A stretch of DNA of 57,083 bases from NCBI GenBank assembly GCA_002415785.1, contig DIAJ01000025.1, forward strand, positions 15,323 through 72,405. The letters run 5' to 3'. The notes below the pieces were generated by a model. That model was not told the DNA's origin. It ran no database searches and saw nothing but the letters and a program-made list of their open reading frames with translations. Within the stretch, counting starts at the first letter, position 1, and every line of letters starts with the position of its first letter. This DNA is from Flavobacteriales bacterium UBA5081. Its GTDB lineage: Bacteria; Bacteroidota; Bacteroidia; Flavobacteriales_E; Vicingaceae. Below, piece by piece: positions 36,502 through 44,706 of this stretch. The position numbers and the translations under genes were made by a program.

Positions 36502-37035
36502 TTACTCACAATATTCTGTTTTACTGTCGTATCTTGGCTTTACTTTTTTGAAAGTTTTCCTCTCCGGATCAAATTCTTCCCACTCTTGAATTTTTTCGAT
36601 ATGTAAATGCAAACTCACTGTTTTGTCTACTGCACTGTATGCTCGGTGAAAGCCCATTCCGTCGTTTAGGTAGGTCGACTCACCTGCTTTAATGTATATG
36701 GTGTCATTTAGTTCAGCTGTTTTGTTCTCTCGATCAACAATGAAAGTTTCTATTACCAGTTCCCCTTCCAATACTTTTATCCAACCTTCCTGAAGAGCAT
36801 AAGTATGAATGGGTGCTATTTGCCCTTTTTTCCAACACATTAAAATCACTTCATGACCTTCATAAGCGGTTAAACAGTTTCTCGTATACTCTTCGTCTGA
36901 CCACTTACAGTGTTTTTCCCAAACTTCTTTGGGTAGCTTTATGGAATTAACAAGCTCAATATATCCGTCATATCCGGGACCGAGATTGAGGTTTTTATTG
37001 AGCTGCTCAATAGTTGTAATATCTGCTAAAGGCAT
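36502..37035 (-). CDS. Cysteine-dioxygenase-like cupin with altered metal ligand
   Basis: The 177-residue protein follows the type I cysteine dioxygenase pattern: TRNCLTAYEGHEVILMCWKKGQ, then PIHTYALQEGWIKVLEGEL, and GFHRAYS in the second cupin motif. In characterised enzymes the first motif is HxH; here it is His77-Thr-Tyr79, so one of the three iron-binding histidines is a tyrosine, while His130 remains. It may use a different substrate or metal, or bind without oxidising. The gene stands just upstream of the cbb3 operon in the same direction, with its own Fnr-type site, pointing to low-oxygen expression. Confidence 0.75.
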   Translation of the reverse strand: MPLADITTIEQLNKNLNLGPGYDGYIELVNSIKLPKEVWEKHCKWSDEEYTRNCLTAYEGHEVILMCWKKGQIAPIHTYALQEGWIKVLEGELVIETFIVDRENKTAELNDTIYIKAGESTYLNDGMGFHRAYSAVDKTVSLHLHIEKIQEWEEFDPERKTFKKVKPRYDSKTEYCE

Positions 37036-37061
37036 GACTGTTATTTTTTAAATTATTCATT

Positions 37062-37104
37062 CAAAGCTAAAACTTATTTTTTGGAGACAAAATGATATTT
37101 GTCA
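37062..37104 (-). promoter_or_regulatory. Fnr-type site and -7 element of the cupin gene
   Basis: TGATATTTGTCA lies at 37093-37104, and the minus strand carries a perfect -7 element TAGCTTTG at 37069-37062. The centre-to-element distance is 29.5 bp, the same as at ccoS and ccoI. The site also lies upstream of the divergent ClC gene. Confidence 0.72.
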
Positions 37105-37144
37105 GTTTTTAGTTTATAATGAAAGTCAAGCCATTTTCAATTTT

Positions 37145-37152
37145 TACTTTTG
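37145..37152 (+). promoter_or_regulatory. -7 element of the ClC gene
   Basis: TACTTTTG is an exact TAnnTTTG match 25 bp before the TTG start. The Fnr-type palindrome at 37093-37104 is centred about 60 bp upstream of the expected start site, a class I position, so shared control is possible. Confidence 0.55.
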
Positions 37153-37177
37153 CACCTTAACTCTCAAGCAGCTTGAA

Positions 37178-38437
37178 TTGAAAATTAAACAAAAAAGAAA
37201 ATTAATCAATTACTTAAACATTCTTGATCAGCCCATAAGGTTTAACCCTTTTGTGTTTAGCCGTTCATTCTTTCTTTGGGCTTTGTTAGGAGTTATAGGA
37301 GGGTTAATTGCTGGAGTTTATTGGATTGTTTTAGAATTTCTAATCCATAAAATGGCTTTTTTTACCGATTGGCAAGTTATTCCCTTAATGACCGTTTCGG
37401 GATTGTTGGCAGGATTAATCATTCACTTTATTGGCGACCCCGGAGAAATCCAACTTATTGTGAACAACATTCGATTTAATAAAGGGAAACTTGATCCAAA
37501 GAACAATCCGTCCATGGTACTGTCATCATTGCTTTGTGTATCATCAGGAGGGAGTTTAGGTCCAGAGGCTCCATTAGTGCAAGTTACCGGTTCCACAGGG
37601 AGTTGGCTGGGGAAAATCTTTCGCTTAAAAGGCGAAGAGCTCAGAAGCATGAGCATTGCCGGCATGGCATCGGGTTTCACAGCCCTTTTTGGCGCTCCTT
37701 TGGGAGGAAGTTTATTTTCATTGGAAATACTGCATCACAAACACGCTTTAGAATACTACAAAGCCATTATTCCGGCTTTGGTAGCCAGCAGTTTTAGCTA
37801 TTTCATTTTTGCCTTAATTGTACATTTGGGCTTAGCTCCATTGTGGAAGTTTCCGATTTATGAATATTCCGGTTTATTCGATTTTGCCTACGCTTTACTT
37901 TTTGCGCTTGCCGGCTCTGCAATGGCTTGGGCATTTATTTATTGTACGAAGTTTTTTAAGCAGATTTTTCAAAAATTAAACTCGCCGATTTTCATTAAAA
38001 CCGCTATTGGTGGACTTCTTTTAGGAATTATTGCTTATTATTTGCCATTAACGCGATATTTCGGACACCATAAAATTGATACTTTAATCAACAGTGAATT
38101 TAGCTTAACGCTTTTATTTGCCCTTTTGGTGTTTAAACTGATTGCCATAGCCATTACAGTAACTTCGGGATGGAGAGGTGGTTTTATCATTCCACTTTTC
38201 TTTGTTGGGGCTTGTTTAGGTTTAATTATCTTTCAATTATTTCCATTCGTGAATGCTTCTTTGGCAATGATTAGCTGTATGGCGGCTATAAATGTTTGCG
38301 TTACCAGAACTCCTATGAGCACAACCATATTATTGGCTACGCTAACCGGATTCGATTACTTCATACCCATTCTTTTTGCCTCCTTGTTGGCTTATTTTCT
38401 AGCTCCAAAGATTCCATTTATTGCTGTAGAGAAATAA
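37178..38437 (+). CDS. ClC-family chloride channel or transporter
   Basis: This 419-residue membrane protein has ten or more TM helices and the ClC selectivity motifs, with GGSLGPEAPLVQ at 124-135 in place of the usual GREGPxV. The gating glutamate of that motif is replaced by Leu127, which suggests channel-like rather than proton-coupled transport, though this is inference. No C-terminal CBS domains are present. The best start is TTG 37178, because the next in-frame ATG is near codon 59 inside the first helices. It is divergent from the cupin gene. Confidence 0.88.
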   Translation: MKIKQKRKLINYLNILDQPIRFNPFVFSRSFFLWALLGVIGGLIAGVYWIVLEFLIHKMAFFTDWQVIPLMTVSGLLAGLIIHFIGDPGEIQLIVNNIRFNKGKLDPKNNPSMVLSSLLCVSSGGSLGPEAPLVQVTGSTGSWLGKIFRLKGEELRSMSIAGMASGFTALFGAPLGGSLFSLEILHHKHALEYYKAIIPALVASSFSYFIFALIVHLGLAPLWKFPIYEYSGLFDFAYALLFALAGSAMAWAFIYCTKFFKQIFQKLNSPIFIKTAIGGLLLGIIAYYLPLTRYFGHHKIDTLINSEFSLTLLFALLVFKLIAIAITVTSGWRGGFIIPLFFVGACLGLIIFQLFPFVNASLAMISCMAAINVCVTRTPMSTTILLATLTGFDYFIPILFASLLAYFLAPKIPFIAVEK

Positions 38438-38469
38438 GCAATATAGCTGAATTAAAGCCTTTTAATTTT

Positions 38470-38499
38470 TGACTTCTACAGTGTTCTTCTTAGTTTTGA
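38470..38499 (+). promoter_or_regulatory. Promoter of the lipoprotein gene at 38524
   Basis: TTG at 38470-38472, 19 bp, then TAGTTTTG at 38492-38499 is an exact consensus match ending 24 bp before the ATG. Confidence 0.8.
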
Positions 38500-38523
38500 G
38501 AAAATCACAAAATATCTCTAAAT

Positions 38524-39195
38524 ATGAAGGCTTTAAAATTCTTATTAATTCCCTTGGTTGTTTTTGCCTTTGCTTGTAGCGAAGATGATGATGACACCCC
38601 TACACCAAGTTCTCCAAACAATGATGACAGCGACAATGTAGCTTCCTGCGAAAGTTTGCCGCAGTTTCCTGATCAACAATCCGAAATGCTTTTTACAACC
38701 ATTGGCAACTCCTGTGTAAAAAATGATTACTACGATAACATTCAACTGGGTAGCGCAACATTTGTTTATTCCGATGGAAGTCAGGAATGTACTTCCCCAA
38801 CGGAATTTTATAAATTTCACATGGGTTATGCGGATACCGGTTCTGTAGAAAAAACCTTTGACGTTGACATCTATATTTTAAGCAGTGTGAAGCCCCAAGT
38901 GAATGATCAAATTGACTTGACGGACACTACCATCAATGCTTACTACTCCTACAACGATAATGGTGTAATTAAAAGTGCAAAAGCCATTTCAGGCTCAATT
39001 GACTTAAGCAGTACTTCAGAAAATGCTGATTTATACGGAGAATTTCAATTTACTTCTGTAGAGTTTGATATTACGGGTACGGGTGTTGACCGCTATGTTT
39101 TAGCAGATGGTAATTTTGTTCAAGGCAGCGACACCATTAAGGTAGAAGGCAAGTTTTTAGCACAAGATCATGGCTTGAGTCCGGATTGTGAGTAG
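38524..39195 (+). CDS. Lipoprotein with acidic surface-export signal
   Basis: The 223-residue lipoprotein has a short signal peptide with lipobox FAFAC (Cys at about 18), followed by SEDDDDTP and a Pro/Ser/Asn/Asp linker, consistent with surface display. Four cysteines in the body (for example CESLPQFP and SCVKNDYY) may pair. The C-terminal YVLADGNFVQGSDTIKVEGKF echoes the endings of the tandem lipoproteins at 1.4-2.6 kb. No enzymatic motif is seen. Confidence 0.8.
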   Translation: MKALKFLLIPLVVFAFACSEDDDDTPTPSSPNNDDSDNVASCESLPQFPDQQSEMLFTTIGNSCVKNDYYDNIQLGSATFVYSDGSQECTSPTEFYKFHMGYADTGSVEKTFDVDIYILSSVKPQVNDQIDLTDTTINAYYSYNDNGVIKSAKAISGSIDLSSTSENADLYGEFQFTSVEFDITGTGVDRYVLADGNFVQGSDTIKVEGKFLAQDHGLSPDCE

Positions 39196-39201
39196 GGGTT
39201 T

Positions 39202-39561
39202 CTACTTTCCAACTTCTACTATAGCCTGGGTGTTTTCTTGCTCTTTGTAAATAAAAGCGGCGTGAGAGATTCCTTCTTTAAAGCTGAACAAAGACTCCGG
39301 AATTTGACTGAAATACTGATAAATTTCAGACGATTCATCATAGGTCTCGGGACTTCTTTTATTGTCTATTACAATCCAAAACTTACGTCCGTTAATCACA
39401 AAATGCGGTTCCGTTTCTTCAATGCCTTCCGGAATACTCTGAATTTCGGTTGAATCTAAAATTGAACTATTTACTGAACTTTTACTTATTGAACAATTGC
39501 TTTCAGCTGCATAACTTAATGTCGCCAATGTAAAAAGCAAAGTGAAGAGTGTGGTTTTCAT
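39202..39561 (-). CDS. Secreted hypothetical protein
   Basis: The 119-residue protein starts with a signal peptide (MKTTLFTLLFTLATLSYAAE). A Ser-rich segment follows and then a compact domain with FVINGRKFWIVID and SHAAFIYKEQENTQAIVE. It is convergent with the lipoprotein gene, 6 bp apart. Not recognised. Confidence 0.65.
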   Translation of the reverse strand: MKTTLFTLLFTLATLSYAAESNCSISKSSVNSSILDSTEIQSIPEGIEETEPHFVINGRKFWIVIDNKRSPETYDESSEIYQYFSQIPESLFSFKEGISHAAFIYKEQENTQAIVEVGK

Positions 39562-39605
39562 CTGTAGTGATTTTTGTCGGATAAAAGTAAGGAATTGTCT
39601 TTATA

Positions 39606-39746
39606 CTAAAACACATACCCCACTTCAAAATTGTATAAAACACCAAACTCCCATACAAAACAGGAATCCTTATAAGCTGTTTCTTTACCCAAAATAAAGG
39701 AAGTTCCAATGCCTAGTTTCTGGCCGTAAAAAATGCGATTGCTCAA
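39606..39746 (-). pseudogene. Remnant of an outer-membrane beta-barrel gene (last strands)
   Basis: A 46-codon frame reads IFYGQKLGIGTSFILG...FVWEFGVLYNFEVGYVF and ends in a terminal Phe before the stop, the usual last beta-strand of an outer-membrane barrel. A stop lies directly upstream and there is no start codon. Together with the spacer to 39930, in which nothing else was seen, this is probably a deletion scar. Confidence 0.5.
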
Positions 39747-39930
39747 TTAGATCCTCATTGCTAAACAATTTAAGTTGTTTCAATAAGTTGAAAAAAATTA
39801 AAAAATTGTATAGCTGTAAGGGCAAACTCTTTACAATTATTATTCGCTAACCTTCATGCTATATCCGGTTTTTCTCGCACCTCACTAAAAACTTCAAACT
39901 TTAAGTATTTTAGGCACTTTTAACTCTCTA

Positions 39931-42333
39931 TTACAGTTGCCTACTCTTACACCATACCGCCAAACTTACAAAGCCAACTACTGTAACAGAGCTTACCGGC
40001 ATTAGAATAGCGGCAAAAACCGGAGAAAGTAGTCCTTGTACGGCAAAGCTCAAACCAATTAAATTGTAAAGAAATGAAATCACAAAGCTGATGATGACAA
40101 TGTTTTTGCTGCTTTGGCTAAACTGTAAAAAGCGCGGAAGTTTTTCGAATTCATCGGCACCTAAAATCAAATCACAAGCGGGAGAAAAGGCATTCACATC
40201 TTCGGCTATACTTACGCCAACATCGGCTTGTAACAATGCTCCGGCATCATTAAGTCCATCGCCTACCATCATGCAGCTTTCGCCATTTTGCTGTAGCCTT
40301 TTAATGTAGTTCAATTTATCAGCAGGGTTTTGCTCAAAGTGCAGTTCACTATTATTTGGGAATAGCTTTTGCAAGGAGCGCTTTTGTCCACTCTGATCTC
40401 CTGAAATTAGCGCTAATTTATACTTTTTACTCAGCTCCTTTAAAAGTGATTTTAGCCCTTTTCTAAAGCTATTGTTTATGCTAAAATGTCCTTTAACTTC
40501 TCCGTTAATTTCTACAAAAACAGTGCTTTCTTCCTCTTCTTCATTTTTTTGCTCCAGCCAATTGGCAGAACCCAAGCGATAGCTTATTCCATTCACCTCA
40601 GCTTGCAAGCCCTTGCCGGGAATTTCTTTGAAGTTCGCTAAACTTCTATCCTCTTTTTGAGCTAAATAATTGGCAATAATTCTACTCAAAGGGTGATTAC
40701 TCTGGCGAAAAATTAATTGAATGTTCTCCTCATCCGTTTTAGATAATGATTCACCGCTATAGTTTACTTTCCGGTTCTGACTATAGGTTAATGTGCCGGT
40801 TTTATCAAACACAATTTGACTGATCTTCGCCATGTTTTCAATGACGGAAGCTTCTCGTAAATAGCAATTTTTCCGACCTAAGAAGCGCATGGCATGTCCG
40901 AAAGTAAAAGGAGCTGCTAAGGCAAGCGCACAAGGACAAGCGACAATGAGCACTGCGGAAACCACCTCAATGGCCGCGCCTATGCCAAACTGCCAATGGT
41001 AAATTCCCGAAACGAGCGCAATGAGCAAAATAATAGGCGTAAACCACTGTGAAATTTGGTCGGTGAGTTGGGAGAAAGAAATCTGCTCGTCGCTTTGTTC
41101 ACGAGCTTGTGCAGCGGCATGCTCACTCCACAGTCGGGTTAGTTTGCTCTGTGAAAGCGGACGAATGACCTCCAATTCTATGGCTTCTCCCATTTGTCGA
41201 CCTCCGGCGAAAATTTTACTGCCCACTTCTTTTTCTATCGGCTCCGACTCTCCGGTGGCAAAACTGTTGTCGATTTTGGCACTTCCTTTAATCAAATAAG
41301 CATCTACCGGAATTAGTTCTCCATTTCTAATTAAAATGCGATCACCTTTTTGAATGTCCTGAACGGGAATACTTTTTTCTACACCTCCTTTCATCTGAAC
41401 AATAGAAATAGGAAAATAAGAACGATAATCCCTTTCAAAGGAAAGTTGATGATATACTTTTTCTTGAAAAATTCTGCCCAAGAGCAAGAAAAACAGTAAG
41501 CCACACAAGGAGTCGAAATAGCCTGCGCCGCTGCTGCTCATTATTTCATAAGCACTGCGAACGTACAGTACCAAAACGCCCAAAGCAATGGGCACGTCAA
41601 TGTTGAGCCGCTTGCGTTTTAAGCTAACCCAAGCCGACTTAAAATAATCTTGTCCGCTGTAAAATGCTACCGGTGTTGCTAAAAGCAAGTTCAACCAGCC
41701 AAACCAGGGCGCAAACTCATCGTAATGGCTGAGATCGAGACCAAAATATTCCGGTAAACTCAGCAGCATAATGTTGCCAAAAGCAAAGCCCGCCAAGCCT
41801 ACTTGATAAATTAAACGGCGACTAATGGGTTTTTTACGCTCGCTTTTCAATTGATTAAGCGTAATGCTCGGTTCGTAGCCAATGCTACTTAAAAGTTCCA
41901 CCAATTTTCGCAAAGAAAGCACTTGATGGTTAAAAGTGATGTAAACCTCTTTCTTTAAAAAATTAACTCTGCTCTGGTGAATCGCAGGATTGAGTTTATA
42001 GAGATTTTCCAGTAGCCACAAACAAGAACTACAGTGAATTTGAGGAATGTAAAACTGAAGTTTCCCTAGGGTTTCATCCTTGTAGTCAAACAATTGCTCT
42101 TGAATATTCTCATGTTCCAAATATTCAAATTTGCTCAAGGATTTCGACTTTGGGTTGATGCCGGGCATTTTTTCCAGCTCGTAGTAGTCGCACATTTCGC
42201 TTTCTTGCAAAATTTCATAGACGGTTTTACAGCCCTGGCAACAAAAGCTCTTGTCGTCGGCGATAATCTGCTCAGACAAACAATCATCACCACAATGATA
42301 ACACTGTGTTTTTATGTTTTGGGGAGTATTCAA
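39931..42333 (-). CDS. ccoI: CcoI/CopA-type copper-translocating P-type ATPase
   Basis: The 800-residue pump exports copper to the periplasm for cbb3 oxidase assembly. At the N-terminus are a CcoI-type cysteine-rich domain (CYHCGDDC...CCQGCKTVYEIL) and a heavy-metal domain with IHCSSCLWLLE. Then come TM helices, TGESEP, the CPCALALAAPF metal-site helix (near residue 464), DKTGTLT (near 507) and GDGLNDAGAL. The Cys-rich front and CPC motif are typical of the oxidase-linked pump. It is divergent from the Crp/Fnr gene and shares its Fnr-type palindrome. Confidence 0.92.
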   Translation of the reverse strand: MNTPQNIKTQCYHCGDDCLSEQIIADDKSFCCQGCKTVYEILQESEMCDYYELEKMPGINPKSKSLSKFEYLEHENIQEQLFDYKDETLGKLQFYIPQIHCSSCLWLLENLYKLNPAIHQSRVNFLKKEVYITFNHQVLSLRKLVELLSSIGYEPSITLNQLKSERKKPISRRLIYQVGLAGFAFGNIMLLSLPEYFGLDLSHYDEFAPWFGWLNLLLATPVAFYSGQDYFKSAWVSLKRKRLNIDVPIALGVLVLYVRSAYEIMSSSGAGYFDSLCGLLFFLLLGRIFQEKVYHQLSFERDYRSYFPISIVQMKGGVEKSIPVQDIQKGDRILIRNGELIPVDAYLIKGSAKIDNSFATGESEPIEKEVGSKIFAGGRQMGEAIELEVIRPLSQSKLTRLWSEHAAAQAREQSDEQISFSQLTDQISQWFTPIILLIALVSGIYHWQFGIGAAIEVVSAVLIVACPCALALAAPFTFGHAMRFLGRKNCYLREASVIENMAKISQIVFDKTGTLTYSQNRKVNYSGESLSKTDEENIQLIFRQSNHPLSRIIANYLAQKEDRSLANFKEIPGKGLQAEVNGISYRLGSANWLEQKNEEEEESTVFVEINGEVKGHFSINNSFRKGLKSLLKELSKKYKLALISGDQSGQKRSLQKLFPNNSELHFEQNPADKLNYIKRLQQNGESCMMVGDGLNDAGALLQADVGVSIAEDVNAFSPACDLILGADEFEKLPRFLQFSQSSKNIVIISFVISFLYNLIGLSFAVQGLLSPVFAAILMPVSSVTVVGFVSLAVWCKSRQL

Positions 42334-42430
42334 CTCAAAGTTATTTAATTTATTTGCCTTAGAATGTCGATTTTAGAGGGCTTACCGATTAAGGAAGTGT
42401 AAATTTAGAATGAATATAAACGCTAAAGGG

Positions 42431-42478
42431 CAAAAATCCTTTTAAATCTGCTTCTAAAGTATGATATTTGTCATACTT
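42431..42478. promoter_or_regulatory. Fnr-type palindrome between ccoI and the fnr gene
   Basis: At 42457-42478 the arms AAGTATGA and TCATACTT form a perfect 8-bp inverted repeat around TATTTG and contain the TGATATTTGTCA core. On the minus strand GATTTTTG (one mismatch to -7) occupies 42438-42431, again 29.5 bp from the centre, for ccoI. On the plus strand the site ends 9 bp before the fnr ATG and overlaps a GATATTTG, which suggests autorepression. Confidence 0.7.
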
Positions 42479-42487
42479 CACTTAGCT

Positions 42488-43195
42488 ATGAGCGAAAAAC
42501 TAAACAATCCCAGCTGCGCAACTTGCGGCGCCCGACAAAAATCGGTTTTCTGCAGTCTTAACTCCGACCAGTTAGTTCAAATGGATGAACATAAAGGTTG
42601 CGATTTCTACAAAAAAGGCGAAACGATTTTTAAAGAAGGAGCAATAGCTCGCGGTTTGTTTTGTGTAAACAAAGGTAAAATTAAGCTCAGCAGAATGGGT
42701 CCATCCGGCAAGGAGCAGATTGTGCGTTTTGCTAAGGGTGGCGATATTATCGGCTACAATTCCATGTTAAGCAGGCGACCATTAAGTGCTACTGCCAGTT
42801 GTTTGGAAGATTCAGCAGTTTGCTTTATTCCATCTCAGCAGTTTTTTGCACTGATTAAAAAAGACCCCAACTTTAGTTTAAAAATCTTAGAACTAACAGC
42901 TAAAAACTGGGATGATGCCTCGCGCTTAATTACCGACATGGCGCAAAAAACCACTAAACAGCGCTTGGCCGAAATGCTATTGTGGCTAAAGGAAACTTTT
43001 GGCTTAGATGAAGATAACTGCATTGACGTAAAACTAAGTCGCGAAGAAATTGCCAATATGGTGGGTACAGCCACTGAAGCGGTGATTCGACTGCTCGCTG
43101 ACCTTAAAAAGGAAAACCTCATTGCCCTGGAAGGCAAAAAAATTAAAATGCTCGACATTCACGGTTTAGTAATGTTGGCAGATTTGATTGATTAG
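42488..43195 (+). CDS. Crp/Fnr-family regulator with N-terminal cysteine cluster
   Basis: This 235-residue DNA-binding protein has a cyclic-nucleotide-type beta-roll (KGETIFKEGAIARGLFCVNKGKIKL) and a winged HTH (LSREEIANMVGTATEAVIRLLADLKKE). Cys10, Cys13 and Cys22 (SCATCGARQKSVFC) with a central Cys105 or Cys112 could bind an oxygen-sensitive [4Fe-4S] cluster as in Fnr. The recognition helix has E-A-V-I-R where E. coli Fnr has E-T-I-S-R. The ATG at 42461 lies inside the palindrome and is rejected as start. It probably controls ccoS, the cupin gene and ccoI through the sites described here. Confidence 0.88.
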   Translation: MSEKLNNPSCATCGARQKSVFCSLNSDQLVQMDEHKGCDFYKKGETIFKEGAIARGLFCVNKGKIKLSRMGPSGKEQIVRFAKGGDIIGYNSMLSRRPLSATASCLEDSAVCFIPSQQFFALIKKDPNFSLKILELTAKNWDDASRLITDMAQKTTKQRLAEMLLWLKETFGLDEDNCIDVKLSREEIANMVGTATEAVIRLLADLKKENLIALEGKKIKMLDIHGLVMLADLID

Positions 43196-43255
43196 CTTTT
43201 AAAGGATATCGCGATATGCGATAATTGGTAGATTGTATACTGAACTTAAAAGTAA

Positions 43256-44380
43256 CTAACTATTAAATAGGTTAATATAATCTTCAAAGCGGTAAAGTTT
43301 ATTCCTTTTGCTTCCGGATATTTCTTCTAGAATTTTCATTTTTTCCAGCTCATCGATTATTTTATATGCAGTTGCTTTTGATTTACCAGTAAGCTGAATC
43401 ACTTTTGTAGCATCTATAATAGGTCGCTGATAAAGATAATTAATTATTTTTTGAGCATCGCCGGCTCTACTGCCAAGCGTATTAACCTTACCTTCTAAAC
43501 TTGCTTTCAATTGAAGTATTCCATCAAAAGTTTCTACCCCTTTCTTTGCTATTTCAATTACTCCGGTTAAAAAAAACTTTAACCATTGAACAAGATTGTG
43601 ATGAGTTCTAACTCGCATTAAATTATCATAATAAAGTTGGCGGTTACGCTCAAAAAAATCAGACAAATACAAAATTGGAGCTTTTAAAATGCCTTTATCT
43701 ACAAGGTATAAGGTAATTAACAATCGACCTACTCTACCATTTCCGTCTAAAAAAGGGTGTATTGTTTCAAATTGATAATGAATAATTCCAATTTTAAGTA
43801 AATCGGGCAGCGAGTTTAACTCATTATTAGCGAACTTCTCTAAATCCGACATTAAATCAGCAATGCTGTGTTGAACAGGTGGTATAAAAACTGCATCATT
43901 AATGCTGGCTCCACCAATCCAATTTTGACTACTTCTGTATTCTCCGGGAGCTTTATGCTTTCCTCTTACTCCTTTAAGAAGAATTTTATGTGTTTGTTTA
44001 ATTAAGCGTGATGAAAACGGTAAAGTATGCAGTTGCTGAACAGCTTGGTTCATTGCATCAATGTAATTTTGCACTTCCTCCCAGTCGTCTCGTTTTTCTT
44101 TAGAAATCTCCTCTTTATTAAGAAAAGCTTCTTGAAAATTAGTTTGTGTGCCTTCAATTTTACTACTTTGCGTTGCTTCCTTAGCTACATGCACTCGAAT
44201 GTAGTGATCAATATCAACATAAGTTGAATACATGTCAAGTCTACCTAAAAAACGATCTGCTTTACTCAATAAGTTAAGTAACTCCATATTGTTAAACAAC
44301 CATTTTTTGTTAATCTCAGTAGGTTGAAAACTTTGATAAGATCCTTGGTTTACATATTGACCGGAATAAAAACTATCCAT
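43256..44380 (-). CDS. Class II Fic AMPylase with C-terminal winged helix
   Basis: The 374-residue protein has a Fic_N region, the catalytic motif HPFLDGNGRVGR at 208-219 and an N-terminal inhibitory motif SSKIEG (Ser72, Glu76), which defines class II Fic enzymes that block their own AMP transfer. The C-terminal 75 residues form a winged helix (QKIINYLYQRPIIDATKVIQ, then TGKSKATAYKIIDELEKMKI) that can bind DNA. A repeat array directly upstream fits autoregulation. Targets are unknown. Confidence 0.9.
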   Translation of the reverse strand: MDSFYSGQYVNQGSYQSFQPTEINKKWLFNNMELLNLLSKADRFLGRLDMYSTYVDIDHYIRVHVAKEATQSSKIEGTQTNFQEAFLNKEEISKEKRDDWEEVQNYIDAMNQAVQQLHTLPFSSRLIKQTHKILLKGVRGKHKAPGEYRSSQNWIGGASINDAVFIPPVQHSIADLMSDLEKFANNELNSLPDLLKIGIIHYQFETIHPFLDGNGRVGRLLITLYLVDKGILKAPILYLSDFFERNRQLYYDNLMRVRTHHNLVQWLKFFLTGVIEIAKKGVETFDGILQLKASLEGKVNTLGSRAGDAQKIINYLYQRPIIDATKVIQLTGKSKATAYKIIDELEKMKILEEISGSKRNKLYRFEDYINLFNS

Positions 44381-44384
44381 ATCC

Positions 44385-44513
44385 TTAGTTTAGATATTTG
44401 ACAAATATAAGAATATAGGTTTTATTAGTTTAGAAAAATCAAAAAAACTAAACTAATAGATTTTTTAGTTTAGAAAAATCAAAAAAACTAAACTAATGAG
44501 GTTTTTAGTTTAG
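44385..44513 (-). promoter_or_regulatory. 40-bp-periodic operator array and promoter of the Fic gene
   Basis: TTAGTTTAG occurs at 44385, 44425, 44465 and 44505, exactly 40 bp apart, and the inverted form CTAAACTAA at 44448 and 44488, also 40 bp apart. A perfect minus-strand -7 element TATATTTG lies at 44409-44402 between the first two. One box is therefore in the 5' leader, one near -33 and the rest upstream, a good layout for repression by the winged helix of the Fic protein. Confidence 0.7.
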
Positions 44514-44706
44514 AAAATAGTTGCTTTTCCTCTGCTTTCTGCTTTATCGCTCTATTTCGTTCGAGCAAGAAGTTTTTCATGTAGCGCTTTAAGAATAGCA
44601 CATTGGCTAAGTGACCAAGCGGGCCCAAAGGAGCTTCGAAATGAAAAAGGTCGATCATGAGCGTAGTAGTTTCTGTCTTAGTTCTCGACTTCGCTCGAAC
44701 TGACAC
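44488..44706 (-). pseudogene. C-terminal remnant of an SRPBCC-family gene
   Basis: The frame encodes IDLFHFEAPLGPLGHLAN and FLKRYMKNFLLERNRAIKQ, the end of SRPBCC (polyketide-cyclase-like) proteins. The first two thirds of the family domain are missing, and the last ten codons run into the Fic operator repeats. It is a truncated leftover. Confidence 0.6.

Noticed and set aside
39503..39709. 68-codon minus-strand frame (MELPLFWVKKQLIRIP...)
   Set aside because: It covers the beta-barrel remnant in another frame and runs into the next gene; no signal or homology supports it.
42461..42487. Upstream ATG for the Crp/Fnr gene
   Set aside because: It lies inside the Fnr-type palindrome and adds nine residues (MIFVILHLA) with no match to the family; the ATG at 42488 begins the normal N-terminus.
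43206..43217. ATATCGCGATAT palindrome after the Crp/Fnr gene
   Set aside because: It has no T-run and is too short to be judged as a terminator or operator.
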